Positions 45,494-57,896 are shown, numbered from the stretch's first letter. The stretch is DNA of 64,000 bases from Voacanga thouarsii (GCA_026120185.1 JANUWF010002120.1:682001-746000); one strand, 5' to 3'. Program-made: numbers and translations. The notes: generated by a model from the sequence alone, not told the origin.

Positions 45494-46515
45494 ATGATTG
45501 GTGGAGGTTCTTTCAGTCTCTTGGCCATTATTCTCTATGCGAATAAGCTAACAGGCCCTAACTATGTGGACTGAAAAAGGAACTTGGACACAATACTCAC
45601 AGTCGAGGAGAATAAGTATATCTTCTACGGAATCTGCCCTGTTATTGGGGAGAGTTCCATCGATGAGGAGCGAGAGGTTGAGAAAGCATGGAAGAAAGCT
45701 GATGAGATGGAATGATGCTATATATTAGCCTTCATATCTAATGTGCTCCAATCTAAGCATGAGCACATGGCAACTGCATACGGCATAAGCATATCATTAG
45801 CTACGATGTTCATAGATAAGAGTTGACCCATAAGGAAAGAGGCTCTTTGAACAAACATAAATACCAAGATGGCTGAGGGCACATCAGTCAAGGTGCATAT
45901 GCTCAAAATGATTACTATTTTCGAGGAAGCGAAAGTCTTGGGGGCTGTCATTGACCTCGAGAGCCAAGTGGATATAGTTTTAGAATCTCTATCTGGCTCT
46001 TTTCTCAGTTCAAGTTAAACTACTAGATGAACAAGTCAAATATGAGTTTTACAGAGTTAATGAAAGAGCTCCAAGTGGCGAGAAGGTCATGAAGCCACAA
46101 GTAAGGGCTATGATGGATTCTTCTTCAAGAATTAGGCCCAAGCCCAGAAAGTTCAAGAAGAAGAAGGGTAATATAGTGCACCAACCTAAGTCCCAACCCA
46201 AAGATAAATCCAAGAGTAAATGCTTCAAGTGTGGGAAGAAGGGACATTGAAAAAAGGAGTGTCCAGATCTTCAAGCTAAGAAAAACTCCACAGGTAATGT
46301 TTTCTATCTAGAGTCTATATCAATGGTTGGATCAACTTCCACTTGGATTGTTGATTCGGGAGCCACTGATCGTATCTGTAACTCCTTATAGGGGTTGAGC
46401 AAGATTAGAAGACTCTAGAAGGGCGAATATGGACTACGTGTGGAAAATGGAGCACAAGTTTGGGACCTTGTAGTAGGAGAATTGGAACTTGTTTTTTATT
46501 GTAATAGATTAGTTA
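45494..46515 (+). pseudogene. gag: Copia-2 gag and start of protease
   Basis: From ATG 45494: MIGGGSFSLLAIILYANKL, TGPNYVD, a stop in place of the usual tryptophan, KRNLDTILTVEENKYIF, and later KAWKKADEME, a stop, CYILAFISNVLQSKHEHMAT: the normal blocks of Copia gag. Further stops and frame changes follow to about 46130. Zinc knuckle at about 46220: CFKCGKKGH, a stop, KKEC. Protease starts at about 46330: STWIVDSGATDRICNSL with an intact D-S-G. Reading stops where the SIRE element inserted (agtta, 46511-46515) and resumes at 59172. Confidence 0.85.
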
Positions 46516-47786
46516 TGAAAAACCTTAGAAGGGGTGAATAAGGTTTTGGAAAATTTAAAACACTTTTCAAAAATCTATTTTTGAGATACTCCTTTTGTAT
46601 TTCAGATCGAGGAGTTTGCTAGTGATACAACAAGGAGCTTTTGGACTGTCTTAAAGACTAACTAGGATCTGAATGAGATGAAACACGAGATATGCAATTA
46701 ATACATGAATAAAGATGGGTTGGTGAGAAACATAAAGGTTTTTTTTTGAATGATTTGAAAATTTTTAAGCAAGGAAGTTCGTAGCTTGTCAAAATTAAAT
46801 GCAGAGAGAGTAAACACGAGATTTATAGTTGTTCGATCTACCAAGATCTACATCCACTACCTTCAGCTCACACTTAAGGATTTTCAACTAGATTTCATTA
46901 AACTCACCTAACTCAATAGTGTCTATCTACACCAATTATATAAGAGGATCACCACACTTGGTTTTATCAAAACCTCTCAATCAATTAACAAATCAAGGTT
47001 CACCCCAAATGGGTTTTACACCACAACCTTGATACAAAAGAAGGATTATAGAAATGAACCAGAGAGAGCTCACGCATTTGAGCAAATGTACAAACAAATG
47101 AGCATTAAAAACCTTTACCTTTGTGAAGCAATTTGATTTTACTTTGAAGCACTATGAAAAGGGAGACTTTTGTATTCTAGAGAATAAGAGTGTTTCATAG
47201 AAAGATGGGACAAAAATCTGCTTGAAAATCAAGTTAAGAAACCTTTTATAAGAGCAAAAAGTAGAGATCCAATGGCTAGAAATGGCTGGTTTCATGCTAT
47301 CAAATTTTCCAGAGTTTTGGACTCAAGGATCGGACGATGGTGCATCCAAAAGGTGAGTCCAAAATGGCACTTTTCTAGGCAAAAATGATTTGACACTATT
47401 CATAGAGTTTTGGACGAAGTTTTTGGATGCAGAACCATCCAAACTATTTAATCTAAAATTTTGAAAACTTAAGACTTCGAAATCTTTTTATTTGTGTGCT
47501 TTTAGAAATAAATTGAATCATAAGGTAAAGAGACATAGGAATTTTACAAGTAATACCTTAACAACTATTCCTAGTCTAAAGTTCTTCCACAAAGACTTCT
47601 TGGTATGCAATCTCTTAAGCTTATCTTCTTCTTGGATTCTATTATTCAAGAGTTGCTTAGTAATCTTACTTGCACGCCTTGGAAAAATTGAGGTCAAACA
47701 TGTCCTATCACATATAGTCACACAAGTTAGTCCTCATCAATGTTTGTCATAAGTTAAAGTACAAAAGCATGCCTTTAGGGCTAACA
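46516..47786 (-). repeat. 3' LTR of the SIRE element
   Basis: Plus-strand ends TGAAAAACC and GGGCTAACA; aligns with 57897-59166. Contains TATAAAAG on the minus strand (47243-47250) and repeated tccaaaa motifs. The ORF 47492-47752 is not recognisable. Confidence 0.93.
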
Positions 47787-47801
47787 ATCTCCCCCTTTTT
47801 G
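47787..47801 (-). other. Polypurine tract of the SIRE element
   Basis: Minus strand CAAAAAGGGGGAGAT beside the 3' LTR. Confidence 0.88.
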
Positions 47802-49608
47802 AGTGATGACAAACTTGATGGGATTGTGATATAAAAGCAATGATGTGTACAGTGCGGACATGTTAGACCAAGAGAAATATGAATATTTTTCATTGAAATG
47901 CAATCTCTCATTATAGAACTTAAAGAGTATTTATGAGATTAAAATAAGAAAATTAAAGCATGTACTTATAAATATGGCTCAATGAGCCTATGGCCCAACC
48001 TACCTCCATATCCTCCTTTCTTCCATCATATGACTATTCCTTAAGAGAATAGCCATAATTAATTAAAAAACATATAAATATGTACACAAAGAGGTATAGA
48101 ATATGAATCTCGAGATTAAATGCTCCCCTTTAATATGTGCATATATGAATATAGGATATGAGACCACAAAATGCGATTTGAGAGAAAAACTAGATTTAAA
48201 ATTTTGGACTTCCAAAATATGCATCTAAACTAGGTAAGGAAAGACTACGAAACTTTTGAACTTAAAGTTTTGGATGTCCAAAACATGTGTCCAAAATAGG
48301 ATAAAATTAGATAGAAGCAAGCCTTTTTAGAACCTATTTTTGGATTGGACTATTGGATTGAAGAAATAAGAGTCCAAAACTCCCCTTGTGTATGTGCAGG
48401 TAACAATAAGTTTTTAGAGATTTTGATCCAGCTTAGTTTTCTCAAGAAATTTTAGACTTCAAGGAAAATTTTTGAGCAATGAAAGATATATGTATAAATA
48501 TCCTTGTCATCTTGGATTTTTAACATAGCGCATATCATAATTAGTTTCAAAATAGATTGATCATCAAACCAAATCTCAATTTTAACTTTACGCACACACT
48601 TCAAACTCCTTTGTCTATAATAGGATCTCAACCTAGTTTTCATCAAATCACTCAAATCTCCTTAGTCCATAGAAAACTATGATTACAAGCAACCAAAATC
48701 ACAATTCATACTTATCATAAACCAATATACAACCAGTACATGAACATAAATCACAATTCGTAAAAAAAAAAAACATTGCACAACATACTGGTTTGATCAA
48801 CCCCAAATCCTAACATGTATTTCATAATGTACTTCACAGAATCTTAAGGAATATTTAGTTTCTACAGACAGGTACATCGCAGTCCATAACACAATAGCTA
48901 TTTCCAATCCATAGCACAACAGTGCACAATGACTATATTCAGTTCACTCATCATCAGTCTATAACACAATAGTACATAATCCAATAATAACCATCAACAG
49001 AATAGCACAACAGTGCACAATCCCAGCAATTATTATCAATTTTTTATACCATTTTTCTCCCCCTTTTTTCATCAATAAAAAAAATAGAGAATGAGAAGGA
49101 TGTAGATGACGAAGATATATATATTTAACAAATAGAGCAAGAGATATGTAGAATTGAAATTGTTCATAGACTAGTGCAGAAAAAAAGTAATTGTCAAAAG
49201 AACATCAGTAAAAGTTTTGTGTGCAAAGGATATCTTGGAAGTAATTCGCAGAGGTGATAACTTAGGAAATATGAACAGTCTCTGGTTTAGACCCAGCACC
49301 CGTTTTTGAATGCTCTCCAGTAATTCGGCTGGACTTTCACTTTACCACCATATGCTTCTGCCTTTTTCCAGAGGAGATAGGAATTTCAATATGGGCAGGG
49401 GGTGTAGATTCTTCCTAATACATGGATATCTACCTTCCTTGTTCATTGGCTATCATTTCTTCATCTTGTTTCTCCTTCACGACATCTTCTTCTTCTTCAG
49501 TAGCAGTTTGTTCTTTTGGTATTTTTCTTGGGATGGTGTTGATGCAATAGGAATTATTTCATTCCTTTTATCCTTCTCTTCTACTACAATTAGCCTATTT
49601 CTAAGAAT
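47802..49608 (-). other. Non-coding 3' spacer of the SIRE element
   Basis: 1.8 kb between the extra ORF and the polypurine tract. No supported ORF. Contains many tccaaaa/ttttgga words and a degenerate tandem repeat at 48881-49030. Confidence 0.65.
48881..49030. repeat. Degenerate tandem repeat, unit about 43 bp
   Basis: About three and a half units, each with atagcacaacagtgcacaat or a close variant (ataacacaatag). Confidence 0.65.
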
Positions 49609-50880
49609 CTAAATTTCTGAACTGAGCCTGTCCACTTTAACAGCCAGCAAATTGATTACTTCTAGAATACTCTGACTGACGCTTGTGTCTTGAATTTTCT
49701 GTTTTCCTTTGCTAGAGAACTTGGCTTGAGTTTCTGTTTTAGCCTTTCTTTTAGTTCCTGCAGATTGAGCAATTCCTTTTCCTTCCTTCTTGATTTTTAG
49801 CACATTTTCTTTCTCTTCATCTGATAGATTTTTTAGCAATACCCATTCATGATTCACTTGAACAAAGCCCATTCTTTTGAATGACTCTATATTATACACA
49901 TTTATCTTCATCTGACTAGGTCTAAACTTATCTAAATCCACATTGAAGTATCTGAATACTTTGGTCAAACGATCACCATATAGAAGTGTCTTATGTGAAG
50001 TGTTTCTTGACTGCGTCATTAATTTAACAGCAAAAAAATCCAAAGCTAATTGTTGTCCCTTAGAAAGAGGTAGCATTAGTATCATTTGCATGATACTTAC
50101 CGAAGTTTTATGCCCAAAGCCTGGGGTAACCATGGTTGACATCATATGGTGTAAGAATCTTCCAGGACCATTCAACCATTTTGTGTTTCTATCACCTGAG
50201 TTTTTAAAACTCTTCCCACTAGAGAATCTTTCCTCAAGTCTACCCAAATCAAAAATATTTGTCCTTTCAAGAAACTTGTTCATCTCGAAGAACTAAATAC
50301 CCCCCATCTCTCACACCAAAAATTTGGTTTAGCAATCTGTGATCAAATTCTACATTTACACATCCAACTCTGGTGCTATACCATGGCACTATGAACTCCC
50401 CTCCAGTCTTCTCAAGTTGCCTATTTTTCAAATTAGCATAGAACTCCCAAACTAACAGGATGTACAACTTCTCATCTACTATCAATAATGCTCCCCAACC
50501 TAGATTCTTGAACATATTCAAAATATTAGAGAAATTTAAGAATCCCCTAGCATCAACCTGATATCTTGAAATCATGGTTCTATTCCTAGATAGCAAATCA
50601 TTGAAATCAGACACATATTTTTATCAAGAAAGCGAGATACCTGGGTCTCGATCTTTCTAGTATGGTATGCTCTGTAGATGAGTTGGATTGTGAGGCTTTC
50701 TCAGCAATTTTCTTTTCTTTCTTCTTGGTGTCCAGTGGTGTGGCAGCTTTTGTCTTAACTGCTACTTTCCCCATCTTGGTTCTTTTTACGGTTCTTTTGA
50801 CAAATTTTAATGTTTTTGTCATAGCAAAAATGAGGAGAAGGTGAAGAATTTTTTGTTTCATTTTAGAGAAGATGAAGTTG
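49609..50880 (-). pseudogene. Extra ORF after pol of the SIRE element (envelope-like / putative plant transposon domain)
   Basis: Three consecutive minus frames (50897-50607, 50614-50267, 50283-49609) overlap by a few bases and read as one protein of about 420 residues broken by two frameshifts. N-terminal part is basic (MTKTLKFVKRTVKRTKMGK). Then RSRPRYLAFL, GFLNFSNILNMFKNLGW, LVWEFYANLKN, and NVEFDHRLLNQIFGV, followed by WLNGPGRFLHHMM, LLYGDRLTKVFRYFNVDL. These resemble the putative plant transposon protein domain found in envelope-like ORFs of SIRE elements; recognised by eye only. The C-terminal tail is K and Q-rich, with a final heptad-like helix. I see no convincing signal peptide or fusion/transmembrane segment, so a viral-envelope role is not supported by sequence. 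Confidence 0.65.
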
Positions 50881-50897
50881 AGAGTGACAGAGAGCAA

Positions 50898-51374
50898 TGT
50901 CGGTTTCTGATTTCCAAGAGAGAGAGAGAGAGAGAGAGAGCCTTTTCTTTTGAGATTTTCTAGGTTCTAGATAGGATAAGTAGAATCAAGTACTTTACAT
51001 CAGAGACTATTCAGAGGAATTATTTTTTTTTTAAAAAAAAAAGCGCGAACATTTGAAAATTTGATAAGTCATTTCTAAGCTCACGTTTTCTTTCACCGAT
51101 AACAAAAATATTTAGCCTTTCATAAATTTTAAACTGTCGATATTTTGGACTTAGATTGAGTCCAAAATCGTTCGTCCAAAAAATGGAATAAAAACAGTTC
51201 AACTGAGGTGATTTTGGAGTCACGTTTTCCAAGTAGTGCGTCCAAAAGCTTTGCCCAAAATTTGCATCTTTAGTGGTTCTGTAAATAAAAACAACAAAAT
51301 CTTTGGCAAGAATGTCATTTACATGATCTTGATAATTCCAAAACCTCTTCTCAGATGATTAAACCTTTTTTTGG
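50898..51374 (-). other. Spacer between pol and the extra ORF of the SIRE element
   Basis: About 480 bp, without supported ORF; has an AG dinucleotide run at 50917-50940 and tccaaaa words near 51170-51260. Confidence 0.6.
50917..50940. repeat. AG dinucleotide microsatellite
   Basis: About 12 AG units just upstream (minus strand) of the extra ORF start. Confidence 0.9.
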
Positions 51375-51715
51375 CTAGAGGTTTTGTAAAATTATCTGCA
51401 AGCTGTTCATCGGTTGAGATATATTCAACACATACATCTTCTTTAAGAACATTATCCCTAATAAATGATGCTTAATCTCAATATGCTTAGTTTTATAATG
51501 TTGAATAGGATTTTTTGTTAAATTAATTGCACTCATATTATCACATAGTATAGGTATGCAATCGAAATTAAGACCAAAATCAAGCAATGTGTTTTTCATC
51601 CATAAGATTTGTGTGCAACAACTTCCTATTGCAATGTATTCAGCCTTGATTGTGGATACATATACATAAGCCTATTTTTTGCTATGCCATGACACTAAAG
51701 AGTGTTCGAGAAATT
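51375..51715 (-). pseudogene. pol: SIRE RNase H, C-terminal part
   Basis: Minus strand from 51720: CQFLEHSLVSWHSKK, then STIKAEYIA, LWMKNTLLDFGL and the block PILCDNMSAINLTKNP with the RNase H catalytic aspartate, KHIEIKHHLL, and a frame ending in the linker. It is the second half of the domain whose first half ends at 53434; S2 lies between. Some stops and a frame change near 51440. The domain ends where Copia pol normally ends, before the extra ORF. Confidence 0.88.
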
Positions 51716-51720
51716 GACAG

Positions 51721-53428
51721 TATTAGTGTTGTGCCCTAGAGGCAATCACTTGTACAGTGTATATGACACATTTTATTTTAATAAAAGGCATTATTTATCT
51801 TACAGTTTCTTTTGTTTACTTTAAGTAATATAACTATTCGATAAAATCCATAGTACAACACTGTGTTAAGGAAATCATGATAGAGATTAGGATATGAGAT
51901 TCCTACTACACTGGATGGTGTTAGTATTTAAATAGTCTCTAGTCATAGTATTAATGAGACAGGATATCATTAATGCATTAAGACTAGCATGTGTTAGACT
52001 TCCTGATTTGATCAGGTGGTGGTTCTCATAACCGTGAGTATTGAGATACTCAAAGTTAATACATAGATGCTTGTTAATGGAACAAGTTCATTGGATGACC
52101 TAGCTTTGAGATAATCACATGAATAACTATTTAGTACTAGTGATATAATCTCAATATAGCAAACGTGAAAGTATCCTTAGACTTGAGATCTCCAAGGTAC
52201 TTTGTTTGCTGAGCTTTGTATTTTGATTCCAATCTCCGAAGCTTGATCGAGGACTACCTATGGGATGGATATTAGGTACATTGTGAGGTAAACGAAAGTA
52301 GTTGAGAGGGTCAATAAAGGATTCACCACTCCTAATAGTAGGGGTGAATATCTCATGGCCACTTATAGGAATTACTACTCGGAAAGTCCTTGGCCAAGGT
52401 GATTGTGTATTGGAAATAGTTCCAATTGATACACATCTAGAGTAGTAAGTTCCTGGTACAAGTACTATTGTATTCGGGCCAGAATTAATTCTGGAGGGAG
52501 TTGGCACTAATTCCTTACTCCAAATTGAACGATATATTGTATGGTGAAAGGAGTTAATTGTACTGAAGTTTGTTATTGAAGGGTTCATGTCAAGCCACTT
52601 GACTTTCTGGACTTTTAGGTGGTGATGGTGTGTTGCTAGATACCACTAATGATCTACGAATATGGATTTATTAATTGATAAATTAATAAACCAATCCTAA
52701 CTATAATTAATAGGATTAATTCTAATTAATTATGGATTATTAATCTCAAAGACGTTTTGAATTAATTCATATTCACTACCAATTGACTGGGAAACCTAAT
52801 AGGTCACACGCAATAGAGGAATATATACTCAAGATATTATTTGATAACATAGTGGGGTTAATTGAGAGAAAGAGAAGTTATTGTGGACAAATTATAATTA
52901 GTTATAATTTGTGGTCCAATGTATACTTGAAAGAAAGAGATGTTTCCAATTACAATTAGGGAATTCTAATAGGATTAGAATTCGCAGTTTTTGGTGTTAT
53001 ATGATGATATAGCCGCTAACTAGTTGAGTGTGAGACACACGAAAAACCAACAACCATATACGACTTCTTCCCTTCTCTATCTCGTTTTTGCTGAAAATGA
53101 AAACAGCCCTAGCCGCCATTTTTTTTCTGCTAGCATAGGAAATCTTGGTGCTTGAGTTTTCCTCTGTGTGGATTACTATTAGAGATAATCACACAATGTG
53201 ATTATAGTGGTTAGACGTCCAACTCTCGTGGAGTTTGCATAACAGGATTGCTGGATCGCGCCTCGACTTGAATAAGAAATTTTATTTTTCGGACGATCAA
53301 ACAAAGGTAAAAAGCTGCTACCTTTATTATCTTTATGTCTTGTTTTCCACACATTGGTGGGTCCTGGGATGGTATCTCATTTTATTTTCCGCTGCGCCGT
53401 ATAGGATATGAGCCTGAGATACCCAACA
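51721..53428 (+). repeat. S2: solo LTR of the S family
   Basis: 1708 bp, starting tattagtgttgtgccc (TG altered to TA) and ending acccaaca. Perfect target duplication gacag at 51716-51720 and 53429-53433. It is the same family as S1 (30012-44222) in opposite orientation. The ORF 52151-52588 minus is not a gene I recognise. Confidence 0.93.
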
Positions 53429-53433
53429 GACAG

Positions 53434-54740
53434 TGCCCGCTAGTGCTTTTTCGTTCAACTTTACAGCCTACATAGTCCGCATCAGTATAGCCTATAAGAT
53501 CAAAAGTGTTAGTGCTAGGATACCATAAACCATAATCATATGTTCCAACCAAATATCTAAGGATGCATTTCACGACACATAAGTGGGATTCCTTTGGACA
53601 CGATTGAAATCTGACGCATAAACAAACTACTAGTCGGTTGGCAGTAAGATATAACAAACTTCTAATCATACCTTTCTATTTTGATTTGTCCACTTTTTTA
53701 CCCTTTTCATTCTTTTTAAGCTTTAGAGAGGTGCTCATAGGTGTACTGATTTCTCTAGCTTAATTCATACCGAACCTTTTAAGCAGTTCCTTAGCGTCTT
53801 AGCTCGATTTAGGAAAATTCCATCATTATTTGCTTAATTTGTAGCCCAAGGAAGAAGTTGAGTTCTTCTATGATGCTCATCTCGAATTCTTGTTGCATAG
53901 TCTTAGCAAACATCTTATACAATGACTCATTAGTAGCACAAAAAATAATATCATCAACATAAATTTGGACAATAAGAAGATCATCAGAGTTTTCTGACTT
54001 AATAAATAATATAGTATCAATCAAGCCTATTGAAAAACTTTTTGAGAGAAAGAATCCACTAAGCCTTTCATACCAAGCTCGTGGGGCTTGTTTTAAACCA
54101 TAGAGAGCCTTTGAGAGTTTGAAAACGTGATTTGGGAAGTACTCATGAATAAAACCTAGAGGTTATTCTACATATACCTCCTCTTCAATAAAACCATTCA
54201 AAAATGCACTTTTAACATCCATTTGATAGAGCATGAAATTTTTGGAAGATGCAAAGGCAAAGAGCATCTTATGGACTTTAATCTAGAAATGGGAGCAAAT
54301 GTCTCATCACAGTCAATACCCTCTTCTTGATTGAATCCTTGAGCAACAAGTCTAGCTTTATTTCTGATTACCGCTCCATTTTCATCAAGTTTGTTTTTGA
54401 AAACCTACTTGGTACCAAAAATCGGATGATCATGTAGTCTAGGGACGAGTTTCCAAACTTGATTTCTTTCAAATTAGTTTAGCTCTTCTTGCATAGCTAG
54501 TATAAAAAAATCATCATGTAAGGCCATATCAATACAGTTAGGTTCAATACTAGAGAGTAAAGTAAAATTATTCATAAAATACTGTCTAGTTTTGACTCCA
54601 CAGCTAAGATCACCAATATTTTGCCCTTTTGGATGACCTATTTTGCATTTCCAATCTCTTGGTAGTTCTTGATGAGTGAGCTCTTCATTTTCTTGCTTGC
54701 TTTGTTCAGCTTGTTGCTCTTCCAATTCCTCCTTTAGCAT
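53434..54740 (-). pseudogene. pol: SIRE reverse transcriptase and first half of RNase H
   Basis: N-terminal linker (54474-54740) is E and Q-rich and ends with ALHDDFFILAMQEELN, a stop where relatives have tryptophan near QFERN, then [34 protein letters not shown] (about 54310-54380), then a frameshift, and the intact active site VQIYVDDIIFCATN at about 53930-53970, EFEMSIIEELNFFLGLQI. The later part has VKCILRYLVGTYDYGLW, SYRLIGYTDADYVGCKVERKSTSG-like sequence (RNase H start, 53440-53560). Many stops around 54060-54250. It breaks at the S2 insertion. Confidence 0.88.
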
Positions 54741-56058
54741 GAATGTCTAGCGATGGTGCTTTAAGCTGTTCTTTGCCTTTTTCTTTTAAGATCCCGACAT
54801 CATCATCATCTTTTTTTTATGTATAAATGTTAAATTCATCAAAGACAATATGTACAGATTCTTCCACACATAGAGTTCTCTTATTGTATACTCTATATGC
54901 ATTTTTTTTGGAAGAATATCCAAAGAATATAGCCTCATCGGATTTGCTGTCAAATTTTTCAAAATTGTCTCAGGTATTAAGAACAAAACATTTGCAGCCA
55001 AATACTTTAAAATAAGAAATTGATGGAGTTTTGTCAAACATAAGCTCAAAGGGTGTTTTTCTTAGAAAGGGTCTCAATGTCACTTGGTTAACAATATAAC
55101 ACACAGTATTGACAGCTTTAGCCCAAAAGGATTTTGAAAAAGAGTTTTCACAAATCATGGATCTAGCTATTTCTTGCAATGTTCTATTTTTCCTCTCAAC
55201 AACACCATTTTGTTGAGGGGTTTTAGCAGCTAAAAAATAGTGAAAATTTCCATTTTCATCACAAAAATGTGTAAACTCATTGTTGCAAAATTTTCTATCG
55301 TTGTCACTCCTAATAGAAATCAGTTTGCATTCAATAGAGTTTTGGACGCACTTGAATAATTTATAGAATTCAAAAAATGCCTTATCTTTTTGTCCGAGAA
55401 ACACAGTTCAAGTAAATCTCAAGAAATCATCTACTAAAACATAAGCATACCTCTTACCACCAAGGTTAGTGGCCCTCATCGGTTCAATTCGAGAGGTTTT
55501 GATGTAGAAACCATTTTTTTGTGCTTAAAAGTGGTTTTGATCTCTTTTCCAAATTGGCATGCCTCACATATTTTGTTTTTATCAAACTTCATTTTGGGTA
55601 GTCCCCTAACAAGCTCTTTTGAAGACAACATGGCCTAGTCTTCTATGCCAAAGATAGCCATCATTATCATGCATGGAGAGGTATCTAATATCATGAGCCA
55701 TAAGAACATCAAGATAAAATACATAAATATTTCCAACACGATTAGTAACAAAAATTGTTTCATTATTTGGGCTGTCCGTAATAGAGCAAGAATCTTTCTC
55801 AAAAATGACTTTGCAACCATTATTACATAATTGGCTAATACTAAGCAAGTTGTATTTCAGCTCATCAATCAGTAATACTTGTTTGATAATGGTTGAAGAT
55901 CTTTTATGAATGTTACCTATACCAAGTATCTTTCCTTTCTTTTTGTCTCCAAAGGTAACTAAAGCATTATTTGTAGCTTGAACATATTTTAATAGGGCTG
56001 CATTTTTGGTCATGTGTCTTAAGCATTCACTATCCAAGAACCACTTTGTAAAGCTCAT
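54741..56058 (-). pseudogene. pol: SIRE protease and integrase
   Basis: Protease at 56058: KWFLDSECLRHMTKN, where the D-S-G loop has E for G. The following frame has ISQLCNNGCKVIFE and GYLWHRRLGHVVFKRAC (start of the integrase zinc-binding region). Core: LISIRSDNDRKFCNNEF (second Asp, about 55320), AAKTPQQNGVVERKNRTLQ with the catalytic Glu (about 55200), FWAKAVNTVCYIVNQV, RKTPFELMFDKTPSISYFKVFGCKCF. The first-aspartate region (55405-55600) is broken by stops. A frame change at about 54970 leads on to the C-terminal region (54786-55049). Antisense ORFs here are shadows. Confidence 0.88.
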
Positions 56059-57830
56059 TTTCTCCAGTGAATATATCTATACATGAGATGGGAGAGTGAT
56101 TTTTTGTACCCATATCTTCTTAGGTCCGTGGGGGTTAGTGATGATATTTTTAATTCTCCAATCAGATTTCATTCCTAACTCAATGCTTTTCCAAACATGA
56201 CACCTAGATGCATTATGTCCATTTTTTGCCACAATAAGTGCAACATGTATAATTTCTATGCGAGGAACTTGCTTTTACAAAATAAGACTTGTGTTTTCCT
56301 GATTTGTGCAGACTTGTGTTTTCCTGATAAGTTCCAAGAAGTTTATTCAGGTTGCTTCGACCATCAGTGAATTTTTCAATACAAGTAGTGAGATCATCAA
56401 TCTTCATTTTCATATTATCAAATTCACAGATCATGATTTCAAGAGACGAGGCTCGATCATACAAACATTTATTCTCATGAGTAGAATATTTCATGAAGGT
56501 AAAAATGATTTCTTTTTCAACATTCAGGCATTACATAGAGTCAAGTAGATTGTTTTTCTCACTTATCAGATTGCCATTTTCAGTTGATAGTGAATCAATT
56601 TTTACCTTTATTTTCTTGTTCCTTTTTGACAATCTTTTTAGTTCATGGAACATATCAATAAGAAGAGAATTTTGATAATCAATATTATCGCAAGTAGAAT
56701 CATGCAATTTAGCTACAAGGTTAGATGAGGAGTTTACCTTGTCCTCTACTACCATGAAGCATATGTTAGCAGTTTCATTTTCAGAATCTCTATTTTTCTC
56801 AAATTTGGACTCATTTTGATCCCAAGTTTCCATTAGTCCTTTGCCCTTCTTTATTTTTAGATCCTTCTTTTTCTTTTTTAGCATTTTGCCTTCTTTCTCT
56901 TTGGATATTGGGCAGTCAGCAATGAAATATTCTATACTCTTACATTCATAGCATTGAGGCTTAAATAATGAGGTCTGTTCCTTCTTTTTCATGAACTTCT
57001 TTTCTCTTTTGAAGTTTTTCTTTTTGAACATTCTTCTGAATTTTTTTGCAATAATGCCCAAACTTCGGTATCTATTTCAGTTCCATCACCAGTGTCAGAT
57101 TGCTACTTTAGCGTCCTTATCAAAAGCTTTCAATGCTATTTCCTTTTTGCCTTTGTCATGTTCATCAGATTCTTGAAACCTGTTGAGTTTTATTTTATGC
57201 ATCAGGAGAGAGCCAATTATCTCTTCAGTCGGTAAGATTTTTAGGTCTTTGAATTCCTCCACGGCTGGAACTTTAAGCTGTCCGTTTTTTGGCAAAGCAT
57301 CCAATTTTTTCTATTTTTTCAAACAAAAGAATAACTTTTTCTCATAGGCCTTAAGTCTATTTGCAATGTTTGTGAATCTAGTAAACATATCAATTATACT
57401 CTCATTTAGCTTTATAGTGAACAATTCATAATCATGAATCGAAAGTCCCAACATAGACTCTTTCAGTTGATTTGTCTCCTCATAGGTGACTTCAAGCAAT
57501 CTCCATATGTCACGGGTTGAATCACAGCCACTTAGTTGGTTATATTCAGTGGCATCAAGGGCATAATGTAAAATATTCATAACTTAAAAATTCAATGTCA
57601 TTTTGGCATTTTCTTCAGCATCATATTCATCATTCTATTTTGGAACTATTTGACCTTCAATACTTCTAGAAAGAACATATGGTCCTCTTTCAGTTAAGTT
57701 CCACAACTCAAAATTAATTCAGCAAACATAGATCTTCATTTATTTATTCCAAAAAATGTAATTACTTCTAGTGAACAAAAGAGGTCTATTTGTCAAGGAT
57801 CCTTCAACATAAGGAAGAGAGGAGATATTT
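56059..57830 (-). pseudogene. gag: SIRE gag
   Basis: Minus strand from about 57830: NRPLLFTRSNYIFWNK, a stop, MKIYVC, later ELWNLTERGPYVL (Copia gag N-terminal block); then MNILHYALDATEYNQLSG, TRDIWRLLEVTYEETNQLKE, DMFTRFTNIANRLKAY: the UBN2-type capsid in its SIRE form. After a stop at about 57306: LKILPTEEIIGSLLMHKIKL. A first zinc knuckle at about 56950 (CYECKSIEYFIADC) has tyrosine for the metal-binding histidine; a second lies at about 56230 (CTYCGKK). Between them is a lysine-rich and coiled-coil-like tail. Several stops and frame changes. Confidence 0.9.
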
Positions 57831-57880
57831 GCCGTAAGGATCTTTTCTACAAGGTTGTCTAGCCGAAGAAGAGTAGACCA

Positions 57881-57894
57881 AGGTTCTAATACCA
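57881..57894 (-). other. Primer-binding site of the SIRE element
   Basis: Minus strand TGGTATTAGAACCT: initiator tRNA-Met type with two changes, two bases from the 5' LTR. Confidence 0.78.
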
Positions 57895-57896
57895 AA

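Noticed and set aside
49310..49612. 100-codon plus-strand ORF, hydrophobic and F/S-rich
   Set aside because: Lies opposite the tail and downstream region of the SIRE extra ORF; hydrophobic appearance comes from complementing A-rich codons.
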